Assembly (NCBI RefSeq): GCF_029457495.1
Contig: NZ_CP120361.1
Span: 5,098,001-5,162,000 of the forward strand
DNA: 64,000 bases
Direction of reading: 5' to 3'
Origin: Chelativorans sp. AA-79
GTDB lineage: Bacteria > Pseudomonadota > Alphaproteobacteria > Rhizobiales > Rhizobiaceae
The notes beneath the pieces are model-generated. The model was not told the origin of the DNA and searched no databases. It worked only from the letters and a program-made list of their open reading frames with translations. Positions 53,062 through 62,985 of this stretch are shown here, one piece after another. Within the stretch, counting starts at the first letter, position 1. Each line of letters opens with the position of its first letter. Both the position numbers and the translations under genes were made by a program.

Positions 53062-53853
53062 CGCCTTCTCACAGTCGAGTGCGCCCGTGATCAACTGGAT
53101 CGCGGGCGGCACGGATTCAGGGTCGTCCTGCTGTGCGTCAGATTGCCGCGGCTATTGGCTTATTCCCTGCGCTGTGACGGAAAAAGAAAACGCAAACAAA
53201 AACTTATGCGCGCATAATCGCCCGCGAGGTAATTCCCGCTCCACTTGATCAAGGGGCGGGCTCCCGGTTGGCAAGCCGACCGGTAAAATGCCCGACGCGA
53301 TTCTTGAACCGAACTCCGATAACGGATCATTTCTTCTTGTCCTGCGGCCTCCCAAAGGATGAAGCGTTTCGCGGCGGTGAAGAGGTCCATGCCATATCAA
53401 GAAACGTAGGCCCTCCCACAAAAAGCACCGCCTGAAATCCTTCCTCGGCGGCAGCCTGCACGGCACTGGATGCCGCAGAGCGCGGCATATCCATAACGAG
53501 CGCAAAGATCGTTCCCCTTAGCGTGAAACACATATCGGCAGGAAGACGACAAACCCATTCCACGGCCGCGCTCGACGAGAGCCTGCTACTTCCCGCTATC
53601 ACGAAACGTGGTGCTCCAGTGTGGGGCGAAGTTGGGAAAAACGTCGCCCGAGGCCTTACATTTCTGATAATTTGGGCATATTCCCTCTAGTGTTAAGCAT
53701 ATGGGTAAGCATACTGACCCTTGAATTGACATCGGTCGACAGGCTTACGCATATGAACAGGCCGACTATTCGCGCAAAGCTGGGGAGACCCGGCAGAGGG
53801 GGGCGTGGACCTCGTCGGTTTCGTTGTCAACTGTCCCGAGCGGCGAGGGATGA
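53062..53853. other. Spacer at the usual site of lnt, no recognisable gene
   Basis: About 790 bases without a supportable gene. The longest minus-strand frame (53327-53602, 91 codons) has no known family. No part of the apolipoprotein N-acyltransferase that usually follows corC can be recognised. Confidence 0.5.
53692..53755 (+). promoter_or_regulatory. Promoter with GCATA repeats before the XRE gene
   Basis: TTGACA (53726-53731) and CATATG (53750-53755) with 18 bases between form a plausible promoter. TAAGCATA occurs twice upstream (from 53694 and 53706) and a related TTACGCATATG overlaps the -10. These repeats may be operators for the XRE protein encoded downstream. Confidence 0.5.
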
Positions 53854-54273
53854 ATGAGTATTAACAAAAAGAGGCCGAACCCCATTGATGTTCATGTCGG
53901 CAGCAGAATCCGGCTCCGCAGGAACATGCTAGGGGTCAGCCAGGAGAAGCTGGGCGAAAGCCTGGGCATAACTTTTCAGCAAATTCAGAAATACGAGAAG
54001 GGGACAAACCGTGTCGGCGCAAGTCGCCTGCAAGCGATTGCATCGATCCTGAACGCTCCGGTTTCCTTCTTCTTCGAGGGGGCGCCCAGCGACGACAAGG
54101 AAGGAGGGGCGGGCTTCAGCGAGGAAGGCTCGACCTATGTCGCTGATTTCTTGAGCAGTTCGGAGGGAATTCAGCTCAACCGCGCCTTCGTCAGGATTGC
54201 CGACCCGAAAGTGCGGCGCAGGGTCCTGGATCTCGTGAAGGCGCTCGCGGCGGATACCGCCGCATCTGACTGA
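53854..54273 (+). CDS. XRE-family transcriptional regulator
   Basis: A 139-residue helix-turn-helix protein (VGSRIRLRRNMLGVSQEKLGESLGITFQQIQKYEKGTNRVGASRL in pieces; residues about 16-60) with a C-terminal regulatory part. Proteins of this exact type are encoded before metK in most Rhizobiales and resemble the regulators PraR and SinR-like proteins of rhizobia that control quorum sensing and biofilm genes. The start follows no strong ribosome binding site (GAGGGATGA overlaps). A set of repeated GCATA motifs lies before the gene. Confidence 0.92.
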   Translation: MSINKKRPNPIDVHVGSRIRLRRNMLGVSQEKLGESLGITFQQIQKYEKGTNRVGASRLQAIASILNAPVSFFFEGAPSDDKEGGAGFSEEGSTYVADFLSSSEGIQLNRAFVRIADPKVRRRVLDLVKALAADTAASD

Positions 54274-54325
54274 GTAAGTTTTCTTGACCGGTTAACTGGC
54301 GGTGGCTAACTAGATGCCGCCAGTC

Positions 54326-54345
54326 GCCGGCATGCGCCGGCTTTT
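54326..54345 (+). terminator. Terminator-like hairpin just before metK
   Basis: GCCGGC-ATGC-GCCGGC followed by TTTT lies 17 bases before the metK start. Another perfect stem, ACTGGCGG and CCGCCAGT around a 14-base loop (54294-54323), is directly upstream. Together they could end the XRE transcript or attenuate metK. Confidence 0.6.
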
Positions 54346-54361
54346 CTCAGAGGGGTTACCC

Positions 54362-55642
54362 GTGGCGCGCAGAAGCTATCTCTTCACAAGTGAATCCGTT
54401 TCCGAAGGCCATCCGGACAAGGTCTGTGACCGAATTTCGGACGAGATCGTCGATCTGGTCTATCGCGAAGCAAAAAAGGAAGGCATGGACCCGTGGAAGG
54501 TCCGTGTCGCCTGCGAAACGCTTGCCACCACCAATCGCGTTATCATTGCCGGCGAGGTCCGTGTACCGGAAAGCCTGTTGAAACGCGGCAAGGAAGGCAA
54601 CGTCCAGATGGACGGCCGGGGACACCCCGTCGTCAATCCCTCCAAGTTCCGCGCAGCCGCACGGCGCGCCATCCGTTCCATCGGCTATGAGCAGGACGGC
54701 TTCCACTGGAAGACTGTGAAAATCGACGTCCTGCTTCACGCTCAGTCTCCCGATATCGGCCAGGGCGTGGACAGCGCCGCCGACCGGCAGGGCGAGGAAG
54801 GTGCGGGCGACCAGGGAATCATGTTCGGCTATGCCTGCCGCGAGACACCGGATCTCATGCCGGCACCGATCTATTATGCTCACCGCATCCTGCAGACTCT
54901 CGCCGAGGCGCGCAAGGAGGGCAGCGGAGACGTCGCCAGGCTCGGGCCCGACGCCAAGAGCCAAGTTACGGTGCGCTATATCGACGGCAAGCCCTCTGCC
55001 GCCACCGAAATCGTGCTCTCCACTCAACATCTTGATCCCACCTGGGACAACAAGAAAGTGCGCGAAGTCGTCGAACCCTATATCCGCCAGGCACTCTCGG
55101 ATGGTGGTTTGGCGATTGCCGACGACTGCCGCTGGTACATCAACCCCACCGGCAAGTTCGTGATAGGCGGACCGGATGGTGATGCGGGCGTGACCGGCCG
55201 CAAGATCATCGTCGACACCTACGGCGGAGCCGCGCCCCATGGCGGCGGTGCGTTCTCGGGCAAAGACACGACCAAGGTGGACCGCTCCGCGGCTTATGCC
55301 GCGCGTTATCTCGCCAAGAACGTTGTGGCGGCGGGGCTTGCAGACCGTTGTACGATCCAGCTTTCCTACGCCATCGGCGTGGCGCAGCCGCTTTCGGTCT
55401 ACGTGGACCTGCACGGCACAGGCCGAGTATCGGAGGAGGAGGTCGAGCTTGCCATCCGGCAGGTGATGGATCTCTCGCCGACCGGCATCAGGCGCCATCT
55501 GGACCTGAACAAGCCGATCTATGCCAAGACCGCTGCCTATGGCCATTTCGGCCGCAAGCCCGGTGGACGCGACGGCTCCTTTTCCTGGGAGCGCATGGAT
55601 CTGGCGAAGGTCCTGAAGCAGGCGCTTGCAACTGCCGCCTGA
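54362..55642 (+). CDS. metK: S-adenosylmethionine synthetase
   Basis: A 426-residue enzyme making S-adenosylmethionine from methionine and ATP. Signatures: [21 protein letters not shown] (in pieces; residues about 8-28), [16 protein letters not shown], and [19 protein letters not shown]. The usual alphaproteobacterial form is of this size. GTG at 54362 with AGAGGGG upstream is chosen; in-frame ATGs upstream would lie in the hairpin region. It is followed by trmB after 16 bases. Confidence 0.97.
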   Translation: MARRSYLFTSESVSEGHPDKVCDRISDEIVDLVYREAKKEGMDPWKVRVACETLATTNRVIIAGEVRVPESLLKRGKEGNVQMDGRGHPVVNPSKFRAAARRAIRSIGYEQDGFHWKTVKIDVLLHAQSPDIGQGVDSAADRQGEEGAGDQGIMFGYACRETPDLMPAPIYYAHRILQTLAEARKEGSGDVARLGPDAKSQVTVRYIDGKPSAATEIVLSTQHLDPTWDNKKVREVVEPYIRQALSDGGLAIADDCRWYINPTGKFVIGGPDGDAGVTGRKIIVDTYGGAAPHGGGAFSGKDTTKVDRSAAYAARYLAKNVVAAGLADRCTIQLSYAIGVAQPLSVYVDLHGTGRVSEEEVELAIRQVMDLSPTGIRRHLDLNKPIYAKTAAYGHFGRKPGGRDGSFSWERMDLAKVLKQALATAA

Positions 55643-55658
55643 GACGATTGCAAACCCT

Positions 55659-56357
55659 ATGGCCGAAAGCCATCCGGAGCGATCGACCGAGGCCTTTTTC
55701 GGGCGCAGACGCGGCAAGCGTCTGCGCCCTCAGCAATCGGCCGCACTGGAAACACTTCTACCCCGCCTTCGGATAGAACTGGATTCGCCGGCTCCGAACG
55801 ATTCTGGCGACCTCTTTCGTGAACGCGTTCAGGAAGTCCGTCTTGAAATCGGCTTTGGCGGCGGAGAGCACCTCCTCACCGAGGTCCAGCGCCATCCCGA
55901 GATCGGCTTCATAGGCGTAGAGCCGTTCGTCAACGGCATGGCGAAGCTCACCTCGGCTCTCGAAGGCAATATGCCTCCCAATCTGCGCCTTTACGACGAC
56001 GACGCCACACAGCTCCTCGACTGGCTGCCGGGCGCCTCGGTCTGGCGGATTGATCTTCTTTACCCAGATCCCTGGCCGAAAAAGCGCCACTGGAAGCGAC
56101 GCTTCGTCAATCAGGCCAATCTCGACCGGTTTGCACGGGTTATGCGTCCGGGCGGGCTGTTTCGCTTTGCCTCGGACATTGAAAGCTATGTGAACTGGAC
56201 TCTTCTCGCCTGCCGTGCTCATCCCGCTTTCGCTTGGGTGGCAGGGAGCGCGGAGGATTGGCACACACCCTATAAGGGCTGGCCCGGAACACGTTACGAG
56301 GCGAAAGCCATCCGCGAAGGCCGACGCCCGACCTATCTGACCTTCGCCCGCGTCTAA
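55659..56357 (+). CDS. trmB: tRNA (guanine-N7-)-methyltransferase
   Basis: A 232-residue SAM-dependent methyltransferase that makes m7G46 in tRNA. Motif I is in [17 protein letters not shown] near residue 78, followed by [15 protein letters not shown] and the TrmB-specific [20 protein letters not shown] (20 residues; near 146). The C-terminus has [19 protein letters not shown]. It is directly downstream of metK, which supplies its cofactor. Confidence 0.95.
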   Translation: MAESHPERSTEAFFGRRRGKRLRPQQSAALETLLPRLRIELDSPAPNDSGDLFRERVQEVRLEIGFGGGEHLLTEVQRHPEIGFIGVEPFVNGMAKLTSALEGNMPPNLRLYDDDATQLLDWLPGASVWRIDLLYPDPWPKKRHWKRRFVNQANLDRFARVMRPGGLFRFASDIESYVNWTLLACRAHPAFAWVAGSAEDWHTPYKGWPGTRYEAKAIREGRRPTYLTFARV

Positions 56358-56407
56358 GGGACATCTTGCAGGCGAGTGGAACTACTTGCCGTCGCACAAG
56401 CACAGCC

Positions 56408-56451
56408 AAACAAAAATATGGCACGGCTCCCGTCAATCGGAACGGGAACCG
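56408..56451 (-). terminator. Intrinsic terminator of the 54-residue gene
   Basis: On the minus strand CGGTTCCCGT pairs with ACGGGAGCCG (one G-T pair), followed by TGCCATATTTTTGTTTGG with a T-rich tail. It lies 28 bases after the stop of the small gene. Confidence 0.85.
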
Positions 56452-56479
56452 CGCATGGGGACTGGCCGGGGAAGAACTT

Positions 56480-56644
56480 CTAACGCAGCTTGATTTCGCG
56501 GAAGCCAGCCGGATCGATGCCGAGCTTGATGAGGTCGGCGGTCCTCGGCTGCACCCGGTTGCGCACGGCGGTCGAAACCCGCACGGCGCTGTCCATCATC
56601 TCGAAAAAACCACCAATCCCGCTGACGATATTGCGCGCACGCAT
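56480..56644 (-). CDS. 54-residue small protein between trmB and rimP
   Basis: A short gene on the opposite strand to its neighbours: MRARNIVSGIGGFFEMMDSA, then VRVSTAVRNRVQPRTADLIK and LGIDPAGFREIKLR. The protein is basic and helical, with a central amphipathic helix and an ending (LIKLGIDPAGFREI) that resembles the C-terminal part of DUF1127-like small proteins, though the rest does not. GGAG lies nine bases before the ATG and an intrinsic terminator follows. The combination of ribosome binding site, clean frame and terminator supports a real gene. Function unknown; DUF1127 membership is only a possibility. Confidence 0.65.
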   Translation of the reverse strand: MRARNIVSGIGGFFEMMDSAVRVSTAVRNRVQPRTADLIKLGIDPAGFREIKLR

Positions 56645-56769
56645 CTCAAGTTCTCCATTCTTCTCTATCGCAGCGAAGATAAGCGTTCCGATAATCTCGA
56701 GTTAGGGCTGTTTGTGCATTGCACCTATGCAATTGTGCATTGCAACATCCCGCCAGTGCCCCAACCCGC

Positions 56770-56798
56770 TTGAAACCTGACAGCGTCTCCGCTATATG
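56770..56798 (+). promoter_or_regulatory. Promoter of the rimP-nusA-infB operon
   Basis: TTGAAA (56770-56775) and TATATG (56793-56798) with a 17-base spacer. Transcription would start near 56805 and pass through the hairpin at 56827-56857 before rimP. Confidence 0.65.
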
Positions 56799-56819
56799 CA
56801 GCGGAAATTCTTGGTCACT

Positions 56820-56867
56820 ATGACGAAGAGTGGGTCCGGCCGGTCCCGCTCTTTTTTGTTACCATAA
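56820..56867 (+). other. Possible leader peptide of the rimP operon
   Basis: ATG at 56820 opens a 15-codon frame (MTKSGSGRSRSFLLP) ending with TAA at 56865-56867. It spans the terminator-like hairpin. No good ribosome binding site is seen, so it may be chance. Confidence 0.3.
56827..56857 (+). terminator. Terminator-like hairpin in the rimP leader
   Basis: AGAGTGGG pairs with CCCGCTCT (one G-T pair), extended by CC/GG past a mismatch, and is followed by six T. It lies between the promoter at 56770-56798 and rimP, so it is a candidate attenuator. Confidence 0.75.
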
Positions 56868-56892
56868 CCCGTGTGGAGGTATGTAAGGCTGC

Positions 56893-57507
56893 ATGCAGGA
56901 CGACCGCATCATTCGTGAGACCGGAACCGAGGCCCGGGTGGCGGGCATCGTTGCGCCGGTGCTCGATGCGCTTGGCTACCGGCTTGTGCGTGTGCGGCTT
57001 TCAGCCCAGGATGGACTGACACTGCAGATTATGGCCGAGCGGCCCGACGGGACCATGACCGTCGAGAATTGCGAGGAAGTAAGCCTTGCGGTCTCGCCGG
57101 TGCTCGATGTCGAGGACCCGGTCGACAGCGCCTATCAGCTCGAGATCTCCTCGCCGGGAATTGATCGCCCTCTGGTGCGGCTTGGCGATTTCAAGGCCGC
57201 CGTGGGCCATCTGGCGAAGATCGAAACCACGGTGATGGTCGGTGGGCGCAAGCGTTTCCGCGGCCAGATCGTCGCCTGCACCGACGAAATCCTTAGCATT
57301 GAGCGTGATAGGGCCAGCGAAGAAGAGGAGCCGCTGACCGAAATTCCGCTCGACGCCATCGGCGAGGCAAAGCTTGTGCTGACGGACGCCTTGATCCGCG
57401 ACGCATTGAAGGCGGACAAGGAAGAAAGGCGGCAGCGCAAGAAGGCGCGCCGCCGCGGCGAAAAGGCGCCTGCAGAGGGCGACGATGCCGAGAACAAAGA
57501 AGAATGA
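56893..57507 (+). CDS. rimP: Ribosome maturation factor RimP
   Basis: A 204-residue protein for 30S assembly. N-terminal domain with [31 protein letters not shown] and [36 protein letters not shown] (both in pieces), the last being the family signature, followed by an Sm-like domain and a charged tail ([22 protein letters not shown]). The tail is longer than in E. coli, as is usual in rhizobia. GTGGAGG precedes the ATG. First gene of the rimP-nusA-ylxR-infB-rbfA-truB operon. Confidence 0.95.
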   Translation: MQDDRIIRETGTEARVAGIVAPVLDALGYRLVRVRLSAQDGLTLQIMAERPDGTMTVENCEEVSLAVSPVLDVEDPVDSAYQLEISSPGIDRPLVRLGDFKAAVGHLAKIETTVMVGGRKRFRGQIVACTDEILSIERDRASEEEEPLTEIPLDAIGEAKLVLTDALIRDALKADKEERRQRKKARRRGEKAPAEGDDAENKEE

Positions 57508-57562
57508 GAGATCTCGCGGACGGGACACAACACCTTGTCCGCAGCTTCGAGGAGAATGAACA

Positions 57563-59179
57563 ATGGCAGTCAGTGCAAACAGGCTGGAGCTCTTGCAGAT
57601 CGCTGATGCGGTGGCCCGTGAGAAGTCGATCGACAAGTCGATCGTCATCGCGGCGATGGCCGATGCCATCCAGAAGGCCGCTCGCTCGCGCTATGGCCAG
57701 GAGACCAACATTCGCGCCGACATCAACCCGCAGACGGGTGAGATGAAGCTGCAGCGGCTTATGGAAGTGGTCGAGGATGTGGAAGAACCGGCGCGGCAGG
57801 TTCCGCTCTCCTACGCGCGGGCACGCAATCCCGATGCGCAGGTGGGCGACTTCATCGCCGAGCAGCTTCCGCCCATGGATTTCGGGCGCATCGCCGCCCA
57901 GTCGGCCAAGCAGGTCATCGTTCAGAAGGTTCGGGAGGCCGAGCGTGACCGGCAGTACGAAGAGTACAAGGACCGGGTCAGCGAGATCGTCAACGGCACG
58001 GTCAAGCGCGTCGAATATGGCAATGTGATCGTCGATCTCGGCCGAGGCGAGGGCATCATCCGCCGCGATGAGCTCATCCCGCGCGAGGTCTTCAAATATG
58101 GCGACCGCGTGCGTGCCTATGTCTACGACGTGCGGCGCGAGCAGCGGGGGCCGCAGATCTTCCTCTCGCGCACGCATCCGCAGTTCATGGCGAAGCTGTT
58201 CACCATGGAAGTGCCGGAGATCTATGACGGCATCATCGAGATCAAGTCGGTGGCCCGCGATCCCGGCAGCCGCGCCAAGATCGCGGTGATCAGTCACGAT
58301 TCTTCAATAGACCCCGTCGGCGCCTGCGTGGGAATGCGTGGCAGCCGCGTGCAGGCGGTCGTAGCGGAGCTGCAGGGAGAGAAGATCGATATTATTCCGT
58401 GGAACGAGAATGCGGCGAGCTTCATCGTCAATGCGTTGCAGCCGGCGGAGGTCTCCAAGGTGGTGTTGGACGAGGACGCCGAGCGCATCGAGGTGGTGGT
58501 GCCGGACGACCAGCTTTCGCTCGCAATCGGCCGGCGCGGACAGAATGTGCGTCTTGCCTCGCAGCTCACCGGCTGGGACATCGATATCCTGACCGAGGAA
58601 GAGGAATCGCAGCGCCGCCAGAAGGAATTTGTCGAGCGTTCGACACTCTTCATGGAGGCGCTCAACGTTGACGAGATGGTCGGCCAGGTGCTTGCGTCCG
58701 AAGGTTTCACCAGCGTGGAAGAGCTCGCCTACGTGGAGTCTGGCGAGATCGCCTCGATTGATGGCTTCGACGAGGAGACTGCAGGCGAAATCCAGGCCCG
58801 TGCCCGTGAGTATCTCGAGCGGATCGAAGCCGAGCAGGACGCCAAACGCAGGGAGTTCGGCGTTTCTGACGAACTGCGCGAGATCCCCGGCATGACGACG
58901 GCGATGATGGTCAAGCTCGGCGAAGATGGCGTGAAGACCATAGACGATTTTGCCGGCTATGCAGTGGACGATCTCGTCGGCTGGAAGGAGCGCAAAGATG
59001 GGGAAAACAAGTTCTTCCCGGGCGTCTTCTCCGATCTCGATGTCTCCCGTGCCGAGGCAGAGCAAATGGTCGTCGCCGCCCGCCTGAAGATGGGCTGGAT
59101 CAGCGAGGCGGATCTCCAGGCCGAGGGCGAGGACGTCGAAGCTGAAGAAAACCAGCCGGCGGAAAGCCCGGAACTTTAA
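57563..59179 (+). CDS. nusA: Transcription termination/antitermination factor NusA
   Basis: A 538-residue NusA with the normal domain order: N-terminal RNA polymerase-binding domain (residues 1-130), S1 domain ([28 protein letters not shown] in pieces), two KH domains ([29 protein letters not shown] and [23 protein letters not shown] in pieces) and two C-terminal acidic AR-type repeats ([34 protein letters not shown]). It controls pausing, termination and rRNA antitermination, and may act on the rimP leader hairpin of its own operon. Confidence 0.97.
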   Translation: MAVSANRLELLQIADAVAREKSIDKSIVIAAMADAIQKAARSRYGQETNIRADINPQTGEMKLQRLMEVVEDVEEPARQVPLSYARARNPDAQVGDFIAEQLPPMDFGRIAAQSAKQVIVQKVREAERDRQYEEYKDRVSEIVNGTVKRVEYGNVIVDLGRGEGIIRRDELIPREVFKYGDRVRAYVYDVRREQRGPQIFLSRTHPQFMAKLFTMEVPEIYDGIIEIKSVARDPGSRAKIAVISHDSSIDPVGACVGMRGSRVQAVVAELQGEKIDIIPWNENAASFIVNALQPAEVSKVVLDEDAERIEVVVPDDQLSLAIGRRGQNVRLASQLTGWDIDILTEEEESQRRQKEFVERSTLFMEALNVDEMVGQVLASEGFTSVEELAYVESGEIASIDGFDEETAGEIQARAREYLERIEAEQDAKRREFGVSDELREIPGMTTAMMVKLGEDGVKTIDDFAGYAVDDLVGWKERKDGENKFFPGVFSDLDVSRAEAEQMVVAARLKMGWISEADLQAEGEDVEAEENQPAESPEL

Positions 59180-59220
59180 GCAAATGCCGCCTTCCTTGTC
59201 CAAGGGTCTTGTGAAACGCG

Positions 59221-59856
59221 ATGAACGACCGCACATGTATCGTGACGCGCGAGACACGACAGCCGGATCAGTTGATCCGGTTCGTCGCGGACCCCGACGG
59301 AATGGTCGTTCCCGACCTGAAGCGGAAGTTGCCGGGACGAGGCTGCTGGGTCGGCGCTGAGAAAGCCTTGGTCGAGAAGGCAGCAGCGAAGAATCTCTTC
59401 GCCCGCTCCCTGAAGGCGCCGGTTAAGGTGCCTCCGGAACTGGCCGAAATGGTCGAATCTTTGCTTGCGAGCGGCGCACTCGGCGCTCTTGGCCTTGCGC
59501 GCAAGGCCGGAGCCGTGGCATTGGGAGCGGCGAAGGTGGAAGCTGGCGTTCGAAGCGGCAAGGTTATGGCCGTGCTTCATGCCAGAGAGGCTTCCGAGGA
59601 CGGCGTCCGCAAGATCGCGAACGCGCGAAAATCGATTGTCCATGTCGGCGGCCCCGTGGTGCCGGCATACAAACTCTTTTCGGAAGCGGAATTGGGTTTG
59701 GCATTGGGGGCAACAAATGTGATACATGCTGCCGTGCTCGACCGGGGGCCGGGTGAGGCAGCGCTGAGGCGCATCGAAGCGCTCGCCCTATATCGAGGCA
59801 TTGCCCCGGACTGGAAAGTGTCGAGTGCGGCAGATGCCGCAGAGGATATGGAATGA
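59221..59856 (+). CDS. ylxR: YlxR (DUF448) and L7Ae-like RNA-binding fusion protein
   Basis: A 211-residue protein that joins two families often separate between nusA and infB: an N-terminal YlxR/DUF448 domain ([26 protein letters not shown]; residues about 1-80) and a C-terminal L7Ae/YlxQ-like domain ([34 protein letters not shown] in pieces; residues about 95-185). The combined form is normal in alphaproteobacteria and binds RNA. The stop overlaps the infB start by four bases. Confidence 0.92.
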   Translation: MNDRTCIVTRETRQPDQLIRFVADPDGMVVPDLKRKLPGRGCWVGAEKALVEKAAAKNLFARSLKAPVKVPPELAEMVESLLASGALGALGLARKAGAVALGAAKVEAGVRSGKVMAVLHAREASEDGVRKIANARKSIVHVGGPVVPAYKLFSEAELGLALGATNVIHAAVLDRGPGEAALRRIEALALYRGIAPDWKVSSAADAAEDME

Positions 59857-62420
59857 CTGATACGAAAACCGGTGACGACAAGACGCTGAGCGTCAACCCG
59901 AAGAAGACGCTGACGCTGAAACGCCCGGGCGTGGAACAGGGCACTGTGCGCCAGAACTTTTCGCATGGGCGCACGAAGGCGGTCGTTGTCGAAACCAAGA
60001 AGCGGAAATTCTCGCGGCCCGACGAGCGCGCCGAACCGGTTGCACCGCCGCAGCCGAAGCCGGCTGCTCCGGTGACGGCTGCGCCGGCGCCGCAGCAGCG
60101 GGAAACGCCGCGCCCCCAGCCGACGCAGCAGCGCCCGAGCGTGGTGCTGAACGAGCTCTCCGCGGATGAAATGGAGGCGCGCCGCCGCGCGCTGCAGGAT
60201 TCCAAGGTGCGTGAAGCGGAGGAGCGCAAGCGTGCCGCGGAGGACGCCGCGCGGCGTGCAGAAGAGGAAGAGCGTCGCCTCCGCGAGCGCGAAGAATCTG
60301 CGCGCCGCCAGGCGGAGGAGGAATCCCGGCTGAAGGCCGAAGCCGAGGCACGCAAGCGTGCGGAGGAGGAAGCCCGCCGGCGAGCGCCGTCGCCTGAAGC
60401 TCCCGTCACCGCAAAGCCGGCCAAGGACGACGAGGAAGAAGAGCGCAGCAGCCGTAGCGGCACCGCCAAGCGCGGCGCGCCCAAGCCGGAAGCGCCGGCA
60501 CGGCCTGCGAAGCCTCGCAGCGAGGAAGAGCGCCGTCGCGGCAAGCTGACCCTCAACTCCGCCCTTTCGGACGAGGAGACGCGTGCGCGCTCGCTCTCCT
60601 CGATGCGTCGCCGACAAGAGAAGTTCAAGCGCACTTTGCAACAGGAGCCGCGCGAGAAGATCGCCCGCGAAGTGGTGCTTCCCGAGACCATCACCATCCA
60701 GGAACTCGCCGGCCGTATGGCCGAGCGCGCCGTGGACGTGGTCAAATACTTCATGAAGCAAGGCCAGATCATGAAGCCCGGCGACGTGATCGACGCCGAC
60801 ACGGCCGAGCTGGTGGCGGTCGAGTTCGGCCACACGGTGAAGCGCGTGGCGGAATCCGACGTCGAGGAAGGCCTGTTCAACATCGAAGACAAGCCGGAGG
60901 ACATGGTGTCGCGTCCGCCGGTGGTCACCATCATGGGCCACGTCGACCACGGCAAGACGTCTCTGCTCGATGCGATCCGCAAGGCCAATGTCGTGTCGGG
61001 CGAGGCCGGCGGCATCACCCAGCACATCGGCGCTTATCAGGTGGAGCAGGCCGGCCAGACGATCACCTTCATCGACACGCCCGGCCACGCCGCCTTCACG
61101 GCCATGCGCGCCCGTGGCGCACAGGCCACCGACATCGCCGTGCTGGTGGTGGCAGCCGACGACAGCGTGATGCCGCAGACGATTGAATCCATCAATCATG
61201 CCAAGGCGGCGGGTGTGCCGATCATCGTGGCGATCAACAAGATCGACAAGCCGGACGCCGACGCACAGAAGGTGCGCACGGAACTCCTGCAGCACGAGGT
61301 GTTCGTGGAATCCATGGGCGGCGACGTGCTCGATGTCGAGGTGTCGGCTATCAAGCAGACCAACCTCGACAAGCTTCTCGAGGCCATCCTGCTGCAGGCG
61401 GAAGTCCTTGAGCTAAAGGCCAATCCCGACCGCACGGCGGAAGGCGTGGTCATCGAGGCCAAGCTCGACCGCGGCCGCGGTTCCGTGGCCACGGTCCTGG
61501 TGCAGGCAGGCACGCTGCGCCCTGGCGACATCGTCGTCGCCGGCAACGAGTGGGGTCGCGTCCGCGCGCTGGTCAATGAGCGCGGCGAGCAGGTGAAGGA
61601 GGCTCCGCCTTCGACGCCGGTCGAGATCCTGGGCCTTCAAGGCACGCCGCAGGCTGGTGACCGCATCGCAGTCGTCGATTCGGAAGGCCGGGCGCGCGAG
61701 ATCTCCGAATACCGTCAGCGCCTGGCGCGCGAAAAGGCTGTGGCCCGGCAGGCCGGCCAGCGCGGCTCGTTGGAGCAGATGATGTCGCAATTGCAGGCGA
61801 GCGGTCTCCAGGAGTTCCCGCTCATCATCAAGGGCGACGTGCAGGGCTCGATCGAGGCGATCATCAGCGCTCTCGAGAAGCTTGGTACGGACGAGGTGCG
61901 GGCACGCATCGTCCATTCGGGCGCCGGTGCCATCACCGAAAGCGACGTATCCCTGGCAGAAACCTCGGAAGCGGCGATCATCGGCTTCAACGTGCGTGCC
62001 AACAAGCAGGCGCGCGATGCCGCCGAACAGGCTGGTATCGAGATCCGCTACTACAACATCATCTACGACCTCGTGGATGACATCAAAGCAGCGATGTCTG
62101 GCCTGCTTTCGCCCGAACGGCGAGAGACCTTCCTCGGCAATGCCGAGATTCTCGAGGTCTTCAACATCACCAAGGTCGGCAAGGTCGCCGGCTGCCGTGT
62201 CACGGAAGGCAAGGTCGAACGCGGCGCCGGCGTGCGCCTCATCCGCGACAATGTCGTGATCCACGAGGGCAAGCTGAAGACGCTGAAGCGCTTCAAGGAC
62301 GAGGTCTCGGAAGTCCCTGCCGGTCAGGAATGCGGTATGGCCTTCGAGAACTACGAGGACATCCGCGTCGGCGATATCATCGAGGCCTTCCGCGTCGAGC
62401 ATGTGACGCGCACACTTTAA
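59853..62420 (+). CDS. infB: Translation initiation factor IF-2
   Basis: An 855-residue IF-2. The N-terminal third is charged and of low complexity, with a long coiled-coil-like Glu/Arg/Ala stretch (residues about 100-185), then the IF-2N domain ([23 protein letters not shown]) and the GTPase: P-loop [16 protein letters not shown] (residues about 360-375), [21 protein letters not shown], followed by domains II to IV ([12 protein letters not shown]..., [15 protein letters not shown] segment and [18 protein letters not shown]). It positions initiator tRNA on the 30S subunit. Normal length for rhizobia. Confidence 0.97.
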   Translation: MTDTKTGDDKTLSVNPKKTLTLKRPGVEQGTVRQNFSHGRTKAVVVETKKRKFSRPDERAEPVAPPQPKPAAPVTAAPAPQQRETPRPQPTQQRPSVVLNELSADEMEARRRALQDSKVREAEERKRAAEDAARRAEEEERRLREREESARRQAEEESRLKAEAEARKRAEEEARRRAPSPEAPVTAKPAKDDEEEERSSRSGTAKRGAPKPEAPARPAKPRSEEERRRGKLTLNSALSDEETRARSLSSMRRRQEKFKRTLQQEPREKIAREVVLPETITIQELAGRMAERAVDVVKYFMKQGQIMKPGDVIDADTAELVAVEFGHTVKRVAESDVEEGLFNIEDKPEDMVSRPPVVTIMGHVDHGKTSLLDAIRKANVVSGEAGGITQHIGAYQVEQAGQTITFIDTPGHAAFTAMRARGAQATDIAVLVVAADDSVMPQTIESINHAKAAGVPIIVAINKIDKPDADAQKVRTELLQHEVFVESMGGDVLDVEVSAIKQTNLDKLLEAILLQAEVLELKANPDRTAEGVVIEAKLDRGRGSVATVLVQAGTLRPGDIVVAGNEWGRVRALVNERGEQVKEAPPSTPVEILGLQGTPQAGDRIAVVDSEGRAREISEYRQRLAREKAVARQAGQRGSLEQMMSQLQASGLQEFPLIIKGDVQGSIEAIISALEKLGTDEVRARIVHSGAGAITESDVSLAETSEAAIIGFNVRANKQARDAAEQAGIEIRYYNIIYDLVDDIKAAMSGLLSPERRETFLGNAEILEVFNITKVGKVAGCRVTEGKVERGAGVRLIRDNVVIHEGKLKTLKRFKDEVSEVPAGQECGMAFENYEDIRVGDIIEAFRVEHVTRTL

Positions 62421-62543
62421 AGGATGCCGGCGGCTTCTGGCCGCCGGTCCCTCGCGCACTCCGCCCGGGTAACGGGCGCCAGCTAGAATCCAGGGCGGAT
62501 GCCGTCCAGGCACCCGCCGGAAGCTTTTGACGATCGAATCGCC

Positions 62544-62939
62544 ATGCCCAGTTCCGCTCCCTCCCAACGCCAGCTCCGCGTAGGCGAGCAGGCACGACAC
62601 GCGCTTTCGGACGTTCTCCAGCGTGAGGACTTGCGCGATCCCGCGCTCGAAGGTGCCGTCGTCTCGGTCTCCGAGGTTCGCATGTCACCGGACCTCAAGA
62701 TCGCTACGGCTTACATTTCTCCCCTCAGCGGCGACAAGGATGCGATTGTCGAGGCGCTCAACCGCAACGCACGCTACATCCGCGGTCGGGTGAGCCCGGC
62801 CCTGCGGCAGATGAAGTACATGCCGGAGTTCCGCTTCCGCCTCGACACCAGCTACGAGAACTTCGAGAAGATCGATCGTATTCTGCGTTCGCCCGAAGTG
62901 GCGCGCGACCTCGGGCATGACGAGGACAATGAAGAATGA
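62544..62939 (+). CDS. rbfA: Ribosome-binding factor A
   Basis: A 131-residue KH-like protein for 16S rRNA 5' end maturation: [43 protein letters not shown] (in pieces) and [28 protein letters not shown] (in pieces). ATG at 62544 is preferred as the family begins shortly before RQLRVGE; an in-frame start 15 codons earlier is possible. It lies 123 bases after infB in the same operon. Confidence 0.94.
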   Translation: MPSSAPSQRQLRVGEQARHALSDVLQREDLRDPALEGAVVSVSEVRMSPDLKIATAYISPLSGDKDAIVEALNRNARYIRGRVSPALRQMKYMPEFRFRLDTSYENFEKIDRILRSPEVARDLGHDEDNEE

Positions 62940-62985
62940 GCAGGGCGTCACCGCCCCCGAACCATATGGACGACAGAGTGTACTG

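Noticed and set aside
54274..54361. A SAM-II or SAM/SAH riboswitch before metK
   Set aside because: The leader is only about 88 bases and shows simple stems; none of the conserved joining sequences of those riboswitches could be found by eye.
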